Source: an uncultured Fretibacterium sp.
GTDB lineage: Bacteria; Synergistota; Synergistia; Synergistales; Aminobacteriaceae
Direction of reading: 5' to 3'
Length of the DNA stretch: 14,697 nt
NCBI GenBank assembly: GCA_937899395.1
Contig: CALBPU010000065.1
Span: forward strand, 1 to 14,697
A program made the translations under genes and the position numbers. The notes beneath the pieces are model-generated. The model saw only the letters and a list, made by a program, of their open reading frames with translations. It was not told where the DNA came from and made no database searches. Shown piece by piece: positions 1-7,360 of this stretch. The stretch's first letter is position 1, and each line of letters starts with the position of its first letter.

Positions 1-244
1 GCTGAGGCCATAAATCAAAGAGTTTATCCAAAATTTTTTCGCTGATTTCATTTTGATTTTCAGAGAGTAAAACGTATTTAACGTGCTTTAATATTTTTGT
101 AGGGAGTTCAGGAACTATGACTACGTTAATATAATCGCGATTAATAATTTCGGGTAAAATTGAGTAAAAATTACATAAAGGCTCTAACTTTCTCAAAGCC
201 TCGTTTAATTTCATATCCTGAGAAAAAATTCTTATCCTGTTCAC
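1..244 (-). CDS. Unrecognised protein, N-terminal part only (runs off the left edge)
   Basis: An open minus-strand frame of 81 codons continues past the window edge. The likely start is GTG at 244-242, which overlaps the TGA stop of the upstream membrane-protein gene (GTGA arrangement), as in translationally coupled operon genes. No well-spaced Shine-Dalgarno is visible: an AGGAG lies about 15 nt upstream. An in-frame ATG ten codons further in is an alternative start. The peptide begins VNRIRIFSQDMKLNEAL and contains the hydrophobic stretch INVVIVPELP. It shows no signal peptide or membrane helix in the visible part, so it is probably cytoplasmic. I do not recognise a family. Its place behind cbiL suggests, by inference only, a link to corrinoid metabolism or uptake. 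Confidence 0.6.
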   Translation of the reverse strand, partial: MNRIRIFSQDMKLNEALRKLEPLCNFYSILPEIINRDYINVVIVPELPTKILKHVKYVLLSENQNEISEKILDKLFDLWPQ

Positions 245-1161
245 AGTATTAACAAAAATGCTCCTGCAATAATTAAATTCAAAATCATGAATATCATTAT
301 AGTTAAAAAATTCATAATTAACATTCTCTTCGCAAGTCCCGCCCTGAAAAATCCGAAATAATATCCCGCGTTCATTCTCAAAATTCTTGTTGCCGTTCCG
401 AGACTGCTTCCCAATATTAAAGCAAATACAGCTTGAGCCGTGTTAAGTTCTCCTGAAGCTAATGAACCTCCAGCCAATGCAAGAGCCGCCGATACATGAG
501 CAACAGATCCTGCTGCAACCGTCCAGCCAGCTAAAGGAAGAAACGAAAATATTTTTGAACTCTTGAAAACTGATTGGAAGAATTTGTTGAGATACGGTAC
601 AAGCAAATAAGCTACCGCAAAAAATATCCAAGCTATTATCAAGTTCGTTATGATTTTTTTCAAAGGGATTTTGTAATGTTTACGTTCAGGAATTTTCTCG
701 GTTATTTCTGTTTGTTGAGTGTCAGAATTTTCATATTTTCCGCTCCTCATTAAAAGTATCAGAGCCGTGAAAAATCTCCCGATACTGCTTGCGAGCATTG
801 ACAAAGCGTAAAACAAACCTGCATTTCCGGCCATGCTGACGGATAATGTTAAAGTTGAAGGCCAGCGTTTTAAGTACGAAGGCAACGAGAGCATTAAAAC
901 TGACCAAACAGCAGAATTTTCAGAGAGCTGATTTTTTTCGAGAGCTGATGAGATTAAAGCGGCTCCTGTTTTTGATGACGCTGCACTTAAAGCTACTGCA
1001 AGCCCTGTTACTGAAGGAATATTATTTCGTTTCAGGAAAGGCAAAAATTTTTTGAAGATGATTTCGGAAATTCTTAACCTGATAATAATCTCGCCTAAAA
1101 TCAATCCTAAAATTATATGAAATGTTAAAGTTAATTCGCCTTGCCAAAAAGAATTGTTCAT
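241..1161 (-). CDS. Multi-pass membrane protein with nucleoside-recognition (Gate) type repeats
   Basis: An integral membrane protein of about 306 residues with many hydrophobic segments. Two halves look related: one around residues 50-130 (Ala/Ser/Gly-rich, with LAVALSAASSKTGAAL) and one around 205-265 (LAGWTVAAGSVAHVSAALAL). This duplicated Gly/Ala/Ser-rich layout is typical of nucleoside-recognition or Gate-domain proteins, including uncharacterised transporter-like membrane proteins. Three in-frame ATGs lie at the 5' end (1179, 1173 and 1161). I prefer 1161 because the GGAGATGA at about 1176-1169 can serve as its Shine-Dalgarno; 1173 would overlap the cbiL stop as ATGA. The gene follows cbiL with almost no gap, so co-transcription is likely. 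A role in uptake of a corrinoid or nucleoside-like compound is inference. The substrate cannot be read from the sequence. Confidence 0.7.
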   Translation of the reverse strand: MNNSFWQGELTLTFHIILGLILGEIIIRLRISEIIFKKFLPFLKRNNIPSVTGLAVALSAASSKTGAALISSALEKNQLSENSAVWSVLMLSLPSYLKRWPSTLTLSVSMAGNAGLFYALSMLASSIGRFFTALILLMRSGKYENSDTQQTEITEKIPERKHYKIPLKKIITNLIIAWIFFAVAYLLVPYLNKFFQSVFKSSKIFSFLPLAGWTVAAGSVAHVSAALALAGGSLASGELNTAQAVFALILGSSLGTATRILRMNAGYYFGFFRAGLAKRMLIMNFLTIMIFMILNLIIAGAFLLIL

Positions 1162-1169
1162 TTTAGTTT

Positions 1170-1862
1170 TCATCTCCATAAAATTATAATCGACAAATAT
1201 TCATTAATATTTTCAAGAGCTTCATAACCTTCATAAATTTTTTCTTTATCAGGTATTCCTGCACAATCAATCCTGAAAATTTTTTTCCATGAGCATACAT
1301 TTTTCACGATAGATTTTAAGTCTTTAACAGCTTTAGGTTTGTATATTGCAACAGTATCTGAAGATTTAAGGGCGTTCAAAATTTTTTCGGGTTCAGCAGT
1401 ACCCGGTATAACCGTTAAAATTTCATCGGACATTGCAAGGAATTTTTTCGCACAAGCCGCAGCTAACGAATGCGCCGAAATTCCTGGAATAAAATCCACT
1501 TCGACATCGGGAAAAATTTTTCTCATTGCCTCAATCAAATATGCCCCTGTTGAATATAACAACGAATCTCCGATTACAGGGAAAAAAATCTTTGAGGAAT
1601 TTTCAATTTCGGATTTAATTTCGATGATTTGATTAAAAATAATTTTGTCCCGTTCGTTTGAATTTTTAATCATCGGAAAAAAAATTCGGAAAAATTTTTG
1701 AGGCTTAACGAAATTCAAGAGAATTTTTTCGGCAACTCCCTTTGACTTATTCTCTTTTGAACACGGAAACAATATAACATCAGAAATTTTAGCTGTGTTA
1801 ATTGCTTCAAGGGTAATTAAATTCGGATTGCCTGTTCCGAGACCTGCGATAAATATTTTCAT
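1170..1862 (-). CDS. cbiL: Precorrin-2/cobalt-factor-2 C20-methyltransferase (CbiL type)
   Basis: A 230-residue protein of the SAM-dependent tetrapyrrole methylase family, the usual length for CbiL/CobI. These enzymes add a methyl group at C-20 of the corrin precursor in cobalamin synthesis, in the cytoplasm. Visible motifs are the N-terminal glycine-rich GLGTGNPNLITLEA (residues 7-20), FPVIGDSLLYSTGAYL (94-109), which matches the GDPSLYSTF-type motif that separates CbiL from its sister methylases, and VDFIPGISAHSLAAA (122-136). GDS in place of the usual GDP is a mild variation. The start at 1862 puts the first motif at the expected distance from the N-terminus, but no Shine-Dalgarno is seen ahead of it. 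It is the first gene of a minus-strand operon with the membrane protein and an unknown gene. The other methyltransferases of the pathway are not in the window. Confidence 0.8.
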   Translation of the reverse strand: MKIFIAGLGTGNPNLITLEAINTAKISDVILFPCSKENKSKGVAEKILLNFVKPQKFFRIFFPMIKNSNERDKIIFNQIIEIKSEIENSSKIFFPVIGDSLLYSTGAYLIEAMRKIFPDVEVDFIPGISAHSLAAACAKKFLAMSDEILTVIPGTAEPEKILNALKSSDTVAIYKPKAVKDLKSIVKNVCSWKKIFRIDCAGIPDKEKIYEGYEALENINEYLSIIILWR

Positions 1863-1909
1863 AATAAAGTTATAATATCACATAAGATTTTGAAAGGAGA
1901 GAAAAAATT
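1863..1909. promoter_or_regulatory. Divergent promoter region between cbiL and the small membrane-protein gene
   Basis: This 47-bp gap separates two genes starting in opposite directions, so both promoters must lie in it or overlap the gene ends. TATAAT at 1871-1876 is a good -10 candidate for the plus strand, and the same AT-rich patch reads TATTAT on the minus strand (1877-1872). No convincing -35 box is seen for either. A clear Shine-Dalgarno, AAAGGAG, lies at about 1893-1899 and serves the plus-strand gene. The assignment rests on spacing and AT-content only. Confidence 0.4.
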
Positions 1910-2311
1910 ATGGGGTTCATTATTGGTTTCATAGCTGCGACGGTTTTTTTAATCGGGTTATTTCAATGGGCACAAGGCGGTGCGAGCTTATGGAGGATAT
2001 TCAGAATTAAGCGCACAGAAAAATTTTTGTCCCGTGATGAAAAACGTGAGGCAGAAAGCGAGATTAAAAGACTCGAACAAGCTGCTGACAGAACAATAAC
2101 TGCAAGTTTCAAAATTATAGCGGTACTTGCGGTGATAGTATGGATATTTTTCGGCGTAACAATGATTTTGGATATGTTCGGAATAAATTGGATAAGTTCG
2201 TTATCGACACGTGCAAAAACTTATTGGTCTCAACCCAGTACAGATTCTCAACACAGCACGCAGCAGCGTAACGATATGATAAGGAATTTAGGCAATAATT
2301 TAAGACGATAA
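1910..2311 (+). CDS. Small membrane protein with two predicted helices, function unknown
   Basis: A 133-residue protein with an AAAGGAG Shine-Dalgarno well spaced ahead of the ATG. Residues 3-20 and about 67-91 are hydrophobic (FIIGFIAATVFLIGLF and IIAVLAVIVWIFFGVTMIL). They are separated by a charged, probably helical stretch of about 40 residues rich in Lys, Arg and Glu, and followed by a polar Gln/Ser/Asn-rich tail. This gives a hairpin in the inner membrane with a soluble loop. I recognise no family. It is the first plus-strand gene from the divergent promoter and lies 12 bp ahead of the HAD phosphatase gene, so the two are probably co-transcribed. It could be a membrane accessory to the downstream enzymes, but nothing in the sequence shows this. 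Confidence 0.7.
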   Translation: MGFIIGFIAATVFLIGLFQWAQGGASLWRIFRIKRTEKFLSRDEKREAESEIKRLEQAADRTITASFKIIAVLAVIVWIFFGVTMILDMFGINWISSLSTRAKTYWSQPSTDSQHSTQQRNDMIRNLGNNLRR

Positions 2312-2323
2312 AAATTTTAAGGA

Positions 2324-2986
2324 GTGATTCATCTGATTAAGTTAATTATTTTTGATCACGATATGACGATCGTAGACTCAAGTTACGCAATAATGGCCTG
2401 TTTTAATTATGTTGCAGAACATGAAGGTTTACCGAAAGTCTCTCATGAATTAACGATGCAGTATATAGCAACACCTATTCCGACATTTTGCGAGGGGCTT
2501 TTAGGTGAATACAGGCCGGAATGGATAAAACTTTATCGTGAAGCCAGCAAAAAACTTGAGCGTGAATTAATAAAACCGTTCGATGATACTGTACCTACGA
2601 TGAAAGAATTGCGTGCAATGGGGGTTAAACTTGCTGTTGTTTCAAATCGTGAAAGACCTCGCAACGCTATGAATAATTCGGGCATTGCTGAATATTTTGA
2701 TGAAATTGTCGGAGCTGAGGAGCCTTACGGAAATTTACCTTATAAACCTAATCCGGCAATGATTAACGAACTGTTAAAGCACATGAATATAAAGGCTGAA
2801 GACACTGTTTATGTCGGAGACGCTGACATTGACATTGTAACGGCAATAAGCTCGAAAGTTCGAGGTATAGGGATTACGAAAGGTAATTTCAGCGCAAAAG
2901 AATTTGAATTGCTCGGAGCATGGAAGAGCATTGATAATTTAAGCGAGCTTCCTGAAATTGTAAAAGCTGATGCCAATATCAAATAA
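2324..2986 (+). CDS. HAD-superfamily phosphatase, phosphoglycolate-phosphatase-like
   Basis: A cytoplasmic phosphatase of about 217-220 residues. Motif I is FDHDMTIVDSS near the N-terminus, with the nucleophile and acid/base Asp pair in the DxDxT pattern. Motif II is the Ser in LAVVSNRE, motif III the Lys in YKPNPAM, and motif IV is YVGDADIDI. The helical stretch between motifs I and II fits a class-I cap, as in phosphoglycolate phosphatase and PpaX-like enzymes; the substrate is not readable. The start is uncertain. GTG at 2324 is the outermost standard start, but its G is the last base of the AAGGAG Shine-Dalgarno (2319-2324), which would leave no spacing. CTG at 2333, eight bases after it, gives ideal spacing and a compact N-terminus (M-IKLIIFDHD). 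The 3' end overlaps the next gene by 17 nt, which suggests coupled translation. Confidence 0.8.
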   Translation: MIHLIKLIIFDHDMTIVDSSYAIMACFNYVAEHEGLPKVSHELTMQYIATPIPTFCEGLLGEYRPEWIKLYREASKKLERELIKPFDDTVPTMKELRAMGVKLAVVSNRERPRNAMNNSGIAEYFDEIVGAEEPYGNLPYKPNPAMINELLKHMNIKAEDTVYVGDADIDIVTAISSKVRGIGITKGNFSAKEFELLGAWKSIDNLSELPEIVKADANIK

Positions 2987-5183
2987 TTTCATAAACGAAT
3001 TAGGTTATCTTGCGGCATACGGAGAATATTCCGAAGAGACAGCTTCAATAAGAGCCGAGAAAAAATCTTTTACTCCTGTAAATCATTTAGGGAGTGAAAC
3101 AAGCCCGTATTTATTGCAGCACGCTAATAATCCTGTAGGTTGGTATGCGTGGGGAAATGAGCCTTTTGAAATTGCTCAGCGTGAGGACAGGCCGATATTT
3201 TTGTCGATAGGTTATTCGTCGGAACATTGGTGCGGAGTTATGAACCGTGATTGTTTTAACAATGTCGAAGTCGCAGGTTTCATTAACGACACTTGCATTC
3301 CTGTTCTTGTTGACCGTGAGGAACACCCCGAACTTGATAATTTGTTCATGGAAGTCTGCATAATTCAAAACGGTAGTGCAGGTTGGCCTTTGAATATATT
3401 TTTGCTGCCTGACGGAAGACCGTTTTTTTGTACGACATGGCTTCCGAGACGAACTACGGGACAAATGCCGGGTATTACGGATTTAATGCCTCGAATAAAA
3501 TGGCTGTGGAAAGTTCAGCGTGAAGATATTGAGAGGTCAGCTAACGATCTTTCGGAAATGGTTAAAGAACGTTTTGAAATAATTTCAGGCAGCAAATATA
3601 AATCAGGCGGAAGAATTAGCAAGATGAAAAGTTTTGAGGCCATTAACGACATGAGGAGAATTTTTAATGTAAGGTGGGGAGGTTTTGGAAGAGCGCCTAA
3701 ATTTCCCGAAACTAACAAATTATTATTCCTCATAAAACAGGCTGAAGAAAATTCAAGTGCTTCAAAACGTGATAAGGCTGATTCTTATACAATGGTCGAT
3801 GTAACGTTGCGCCGAATGTGGCGAGGAGGTATTCACGATCATTTAGGCGGAGGATTTTCACGTTATGCAGTTGATGAAAGATGGCTTGTCCCTCACTTTG
3901 AAAAATTGTTATGCGATCAGGCGATGTTATTGCTGACGGTTTCAAAGTCTCAAGAGCTTCAGCAAAATTCTTTTCACAGGTTAATGGCTGAAGACATAAT
4001 TTTCTGTTTAACGAGGGATTTTTGCGACGGCACATCATATTCACAAGGTTTCAGAGCTGCTATAGGCGGTGATACTAAAGAGGGCGAAGGGCGTTATTAC
4101 TTGTGGAACGAGAACGAAATCAAAGCTATTTTGCCTGAAGGTGATTCGGGATTATTTTGCGCTGCTTATGCTGTATTACCGAGCGGAAATTTCGGAAGCG
4201 AGCTTGCAGGTTCTCAAATGAGCTGGAATATTTTATATGAAGCCTCAACAGTAAACGAACTCGCTAAACGTTACAACATAAGAGGCTCTGAAGTAGGAAG
4301 AAGGTTATATGAATGCCGAAAAATTTTGCTTGAAGCCCGTGATAAAAGATACCCGTTAAACAGCGACAACAAAATTTTAATGGGTTGGAACGGTTTAATG
4401 ATAGGTGCGCTTGCTCATGCTTCAGTTTCGTTTGAGCAGCCCGAATGGAGAGACCTTGCGGAACGTTCAGCATTATTCATTCAGAAAAATTTTCCCGATA
4501 AAAATAATAATTGGCGAAGGAATTGGATAGACGGCCATGCTTATATAGATGCAATAGCTGAGGATTACGCATTTTATTTATGGGGATTGATTGAACTTTA
4601 CAAGGCAGCTAAACATTTCAATGCAGGTGAAAAACAATTAAACGATTGGTTAAACACAGCGAAAATAATTGCGGATAAAATGCTCGAAAAATTTTGGGAC
4701 GAAAAGAACGGCGGGTTATTTTTAATTGCTGAAAATGCCCCGAACATTTTTGCCCGAATGAAATCAGCAGAAGATAACGCTCTTCCGTCGGCAAATGCTT
4801 TTGCAGTTGTAGGTTTAACGGAGTTAGGATTAATTCTTGATGAGAAAAATTATTCGGATTACGCTCGAAAAATTATCGGGTGTTTCTCTCATTACGCCTC
4901 TGAAAATCCTTTAACCTGTATTTCACTTTTAACGGCTGATTTAATGTGGCAGCCTGTCAAAAAGAAACCTGCGCCTGCTCCCAAACCTGTACATGTTCCG
5001 ACTGATGAGGAACTCAACGCCGAAGAACCCGAAAATATTCCTCAAAAATCACCTGAAGAAGATAGAAGAGCTGCAAGAGCTTCGAGACGTTCAGCACGTA
5101 CAGCCGAGAGAACAGGAACTTCGGAACGGTCTGAAAGGAGGAGCGCGAGATCTCACAGAACATCAAGAACACGAGAACGTTAA
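2970..5183 (+). CDS. YyaL/DUF255-type thioredoxin-domain protein with Arg/Ser-rich tail
   Basis: A 737-residue protein, longer than the roughly 680-690 usual for this family. After about 40 atypical residues comes the thioredoxin-like domain (about 42-190), starting SPYLLQHANNPVGWYAWG. A six-hairpin, alpha/alpha-barrel-like region (about 220-655) follows, with family signatures WGGFGRAPKFPE, HLGGGFSRYAVDERWLVPHFEKLL, KILMGWNGLMIGALA and AEDNALPSANAFAVVGL. In the family the active-site motif reads CHWCHVM; here it is EHWCGVM (residues 85-91), so the first Cys is Glu and only Cys88 remains, with another Cys at 95. A Pro/Glu-rich linker leads to a last stretch of 39 residues with 15 Arg and 12 Ser/Thr. 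The ATG at 2970 is the only reasonable standard start, but no Shine-Dalgarno precedes it; coupling to the HAD gene is likely. The cellular role of the family is not settled. Confidence 0.85.
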   Translation: MPISNNFINELGYLAAYGEYSEETASIRAEKKSFTPVNHLGSETSPYLLQHANNPVGWYAWGNEPFEIAQREDRPIFLSIGYSSEHWCGVMNRDCFNNVEVAGFINDTCIPVLVDREEHPELDNLFMEVCIIQNGSAGWPLNIFLLPDGRPFFCTTWLPRRTTGQMPGITDLMPRIKWLWKVQREDIERSANDLSEMVKERFEIISGSKYKSGGRISKMKSFEAINDMRRIFNVRWGGFGRAPKFPETNKLLFLIKQAEENSSASKRDKADSYTMVDVTLRRMWRGGIHDHLGGGFSRYAVDERWLVPHFEKLLCDQAMLLLTVSKSQELQQNSFHRLMAEDIIFCLTRDFCDGTSYSQGFRAAIGGDTKEGEGRYYLWNENEIKAILPEGDSGLFCAAYAVLPSGNFGSELAGSQMSWNILYEASTVNELAKRYNIRGSEVGRRLYECRKILLEARDKRYPLNSDNKILMGWNGLMIGALAHASVSFEQPEWRDLAERSALFIQKNFPDKNNNWRRNWIDGHAYIDAIAEDYAFYLWGLIELYKAAKHFNAGEKQLNDWLNTAKIIADKMLEKFWDEKNGGLFLIAENAPNIFARMKSAEDNALPSANAFAVVGLTELGLILDEKNYSDYARKIIGCFSHYASENPLTCISLLTADLMWQPVKKKPAPAPKPVHVPTDEELNAEEPENIPQKSPEEDRRAARASRRSARTAERTGTSERSERRSARSHRTSRTRER

Positions 5184-5241
5184 AAAGATAATATAATATA
5201 TATACGAATTAATTTATAAAAATTTTTAGGAGGCTATAATT
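5184..5241 (+). promoter_or_regulatory. AT-rich leader with candidate -10 box and strong Shine-Dalgarno
   Basis: A 58-bp spacer ahead of the first surface-protein gene, almost entirely A and T. TATAAT at 5192-5197 is a candidate -10 box, without a clear -35 hexamer. AGGAGG at 5228-5233 is a full consensus Shine-Dalgarno, eight bases from the TTG at 5242, and fixes that rare start codon. The surface genes may therefore have their own promoter, though read-through from the upstream genes is also possible because no terminator is seen here. Confidence 0.4.
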
Positions 5242-7233
5242 TTGAAATATTTTAGGAAAACCGCAGGCATTTTTTTATTGATGTTTACAGTTATGTTTGT
5301 GTTTTTTTGCTCGTATGGGGTTGGCCATGCAGGTTACGAATTTGATGACCTGATGGGCAACGGCTATACTTCTCAATGGGTCGTACTCAATGACGTTGAC
5401 CAAACATACGGCGGAAATTACGATGAAGCCGTGAGTGTATCAAGCGATGTCCTTAGTTCTTCTCCAAATAATGCTGTCGTTAATATCCTCAGCGGAAAAT
5501 CTGATGAAGTTATCAGCAGCAGCGTTCCAAGACTTTTATTTCTTGTTCTTGCGGAAGGTTACGGAGAATTTTACATGAATTTCAAAGCTGAGGATCTTTC
5601 GTTTGATGTCAGCACGCCTAATCTCGGGTTCAACACCATTGTTAATGATAACAATATTACTTACGTTGACACAAAAGAGCCTCAAGGTTCACCTGAAGAT
5701 TTAGGAGCGGAATGGCAGCAATATAAATTTGCAATCGCAAGAAACGGAAATCAAAACACTTATGATACTGTTGTGCAGCCGTTTTATTTTCATCAAAATC
5801 CCAACAAAATCGCTTCACAAACAATCGAAGTTCCTTTTTTGATTTCAAATGTCAATAAGGGAACTGCTAAAGATGAACCTCTCATTATCAGAAATACATT
5901 AAGAGATTCAAGATCAAAAAACGGAAATATCGTTGCTTATAATCGTGATACTTGGGATATGACGGGTGATAAATCGGCAACAAATAATCAATCTCAATGG
6001 GTTTTTGTTCCTGATACAACTTTTATAGTTGATAATGACAACAGATATTTTTATTTGACAACTGAAGTAGCCAATCACACTTCAGTCAGATATAAACAAA
6101 GCGAAAATTTCGGAGCATTTACAACAGAGCCTGATTATTGGAAATTTGACATAAAACGCCGTCAAGGAATGAATTATATTCCTGAAAATTTTAATCTTGC
6201 TGCTACAAGCCATATAGCACCGGGACTTGTTACGGTTTTCAACAGACGTTACGATGTCAATGAACAAAACAAAACTCCTTTGAGACTTGCTCCTGTAAAC
6301 TCTTCTTACGGCGGAGGCCCTTATGATTTCACTTTGAATCATAAATTAATTTCGGGAATAAGTTTAGGTGATGTTACCAAAAAAGCCAGCAGAGGAAATT
6401 TCAATTTGTTTGAAATTACAGCTTTCAGACCCGGAACTATCAGTCAATATTTTTACGATAACGTTAAGACTATCACGAATGCTAAGGGAACTGTTGAACC
6501 TCCGGCAAGTATGTCGTTTAATTCGAGTGCTGTAAAACAGGACGAAAATACTCGCGGCATAAAAACCTTAACGAATTTCTTTACGGTTGAACAAAATATT
6601 TCAGGCAGTTCTTCAGAGGTTGAAAGGCTTCTTCCTCTTCATATCACGTTCAACATTCCTATAACTCTCATTGATGACAGCGAATGGCTCACTGAACTCA
6701 TTCAACAGTGGTATGACACGGGAGATATTACGGACATGTTCGCTAATAAGTATGAAATTTTCCTTTTGACTGAAAATGACGGAGAATTAAATCCTTGGAA
6801 CTTAACTCAACAGCTTCAGACTTACGGAGTTGCAAATTCTCAAATAAAAGTTTTTTATGATGAAGAACGCGGAATAAATACTCAGGATAATTCAAAAGCT
6901 TTAATTACAGTCAGCTTTATAGCGATGTTAATGGACGGAACAAGAGACGGTGTAAGACCTGAACTTAGCATTGTTGAAGATCATGCGATTTCTCAAGAGA
7001 ATGACTACATTGTTATAAGAGACGGAAACAAAGATAACAAATGGAAAATGACGTTCTTTGTCGCTCCGGCAGGCTTCAAGGATAACACAACAACAAGTTC
7101 GGCAAACGGAAATGAAAACGGCGATAAAAATCTCGGAGACTCAAGCAGCGGAACATGTAACACAGGTTTATACGCTTCAGCGGCATTAATGGCAATATTG
7201 TTTGTAATGAAGAAAAAACCCTTCCACCGCTAA
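5242..7233 (+). CDS. Exported surface protein of unknown fold with Synergist-CTERM-like tail
   Basis: A 663-residue exported protein translated from TTG behind a consensus AGGAGG. Residues 1-30 form a signal peptide: basic MKYFRK, a long Phe/Met/Val-rich core and a likely cleavage after GVGHA. The mature part is acidic, Asn/Asp-rich and apparently beta-rich. I recognise no domain in it. The C-terminus carries SSSGTCNTG, a hydrophobic helix (about 643-656) and KKK, which fits the Synergist-CTERM sorting layout. Cys639 is the only Cys I see in the mature chain. Such tails are believed to be processed by a membrane protease-type sorting system, with the protein held at the cell surface. The last residues (PFHR) and the TAA stop lie inside a palindromic repeat that follows the gene, so the original 3' end was probably different. 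It is followed by a second CTERM protein; the two may work together at the surface. Confidence 0.75.
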   Translation: MKYFRKTAGIFLLMFTVMFVFFCSYGVGHAGYEFDDLMGNGYTSQWVVLNDVDQTYGGNYDEAVSVSSDVLSSSPNNAVVNILSGKSDEVISSSVPRLLFLVLAEGYGEFYMNFKAEDLSFDVSTPNLGFNTIVNDNNITYVDTKEPQGSPEDLGAEWQQYKFAIARNGNQNTYDTVVQPFYFHQNPNKIASQTIEVPFLISNVNKGTAKDEPLIIRNTLRDSRSKNGNIVAYNRDTWDMTGDKSATNNQSQWVFVPDTTFIVDNDNRYFYLTTEVANHTSVRYKQSENFGAFTTEPDYWKFDIKRRQGMNYIPENFNLAATSHIAPGLVTVFNRRYDVNEQNKTPLRLAPVNSSYGGGPYDFTLNHKLISGISLGDVTKKASRGNFNLFEITAFRPGTISQYFYDNVKTITNAKGTVEPPASMSFNSSAVKQDENTRGIKTLTNFFTVEQNISGSSSEVERLLPLHITFNIPITLIDDSEWLTELIQQWYDTGDITDMFANKYEIFLLTENDGELNPWNLTQQLQTYGVANSQIKVFYDEERGINTQDNSKALITVSFIAMLMDGTRDGVRPELSIVEDHAISQENDYIVIRDGNKDNKWKMTFFVAPAGFKDNTTTSSANGNENGDKNLGDSSSGTCNTGLYASAALMAILFVMKKKPFHR

Positions 7234-7322
7234 AGCGGTTCCCCTTCCCTTATCAGGGACGGCTAGTTTTCTTGTCGCCCCTAAGTTAGGGGAGATGTCA
7301 GTGAAACTGACAGAGGGGTCTG
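7217..7322. repeat. Palindrome-rich repeat element (MITE/REP-like) between the surface genes
   Basis: About 105 bp made of consecutive small hairpins, unlike the AT-rich surroundings. The stems are ACCGC/GCGGT (7226-7230 with 7235-7239), TCCCT/AGGGA (7246-7250 with 7255-7259), CCCCTAA/TTAGGGG (7278-7284 with 7286-7292) and TGTCAGT/ACTGACA (7296-7302 with 7306-7312). The ends are roughly inverted copies, ACCC near 7219 against GAGGGGT at 7313-7319. This composition resembles the small dispersed palindromic elements found in many gut bacteria. Only one copy is in the window, so its dispersed nature is an inference. It supplies the stop and last codons of the upstream gene and a misleading ATG at 7295 for the downstream gene. 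The hairpins could also dampen transcription or protect mRNA between the two genes. Confidence 0.65.
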
Positions 7323-7360
7323 AAAAAAATAAAAATATGAGAGGAGATAAATTTCTTAAC

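Noticed and set aside
1863..1909. Cobalamin riboswitch ahead of cbiL
   Set aside because: Only 47 bp separate the divergent genes, far too short for this riboswitch class, and no B12-box-like sequence is seen.
4993..5196. 67-codon plus-strand frame overlapping the end of the YyaL-type gene
   Set aside because: I considered whether the Arg-rich tail is a frameshift product and this frame the true end. The main frame runs on to a normal stop without a break, and this alternative peptide resembles no family ending.
7295..7360. N-terminal extension of the adhesin-like protein from ATG 7295
   Set aside because: The codons lie in the palindromic repeat and precede a perfect signal-peptide start at 7361. 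An exported protein would not normally carry 22 extra polar residues ahead of it.
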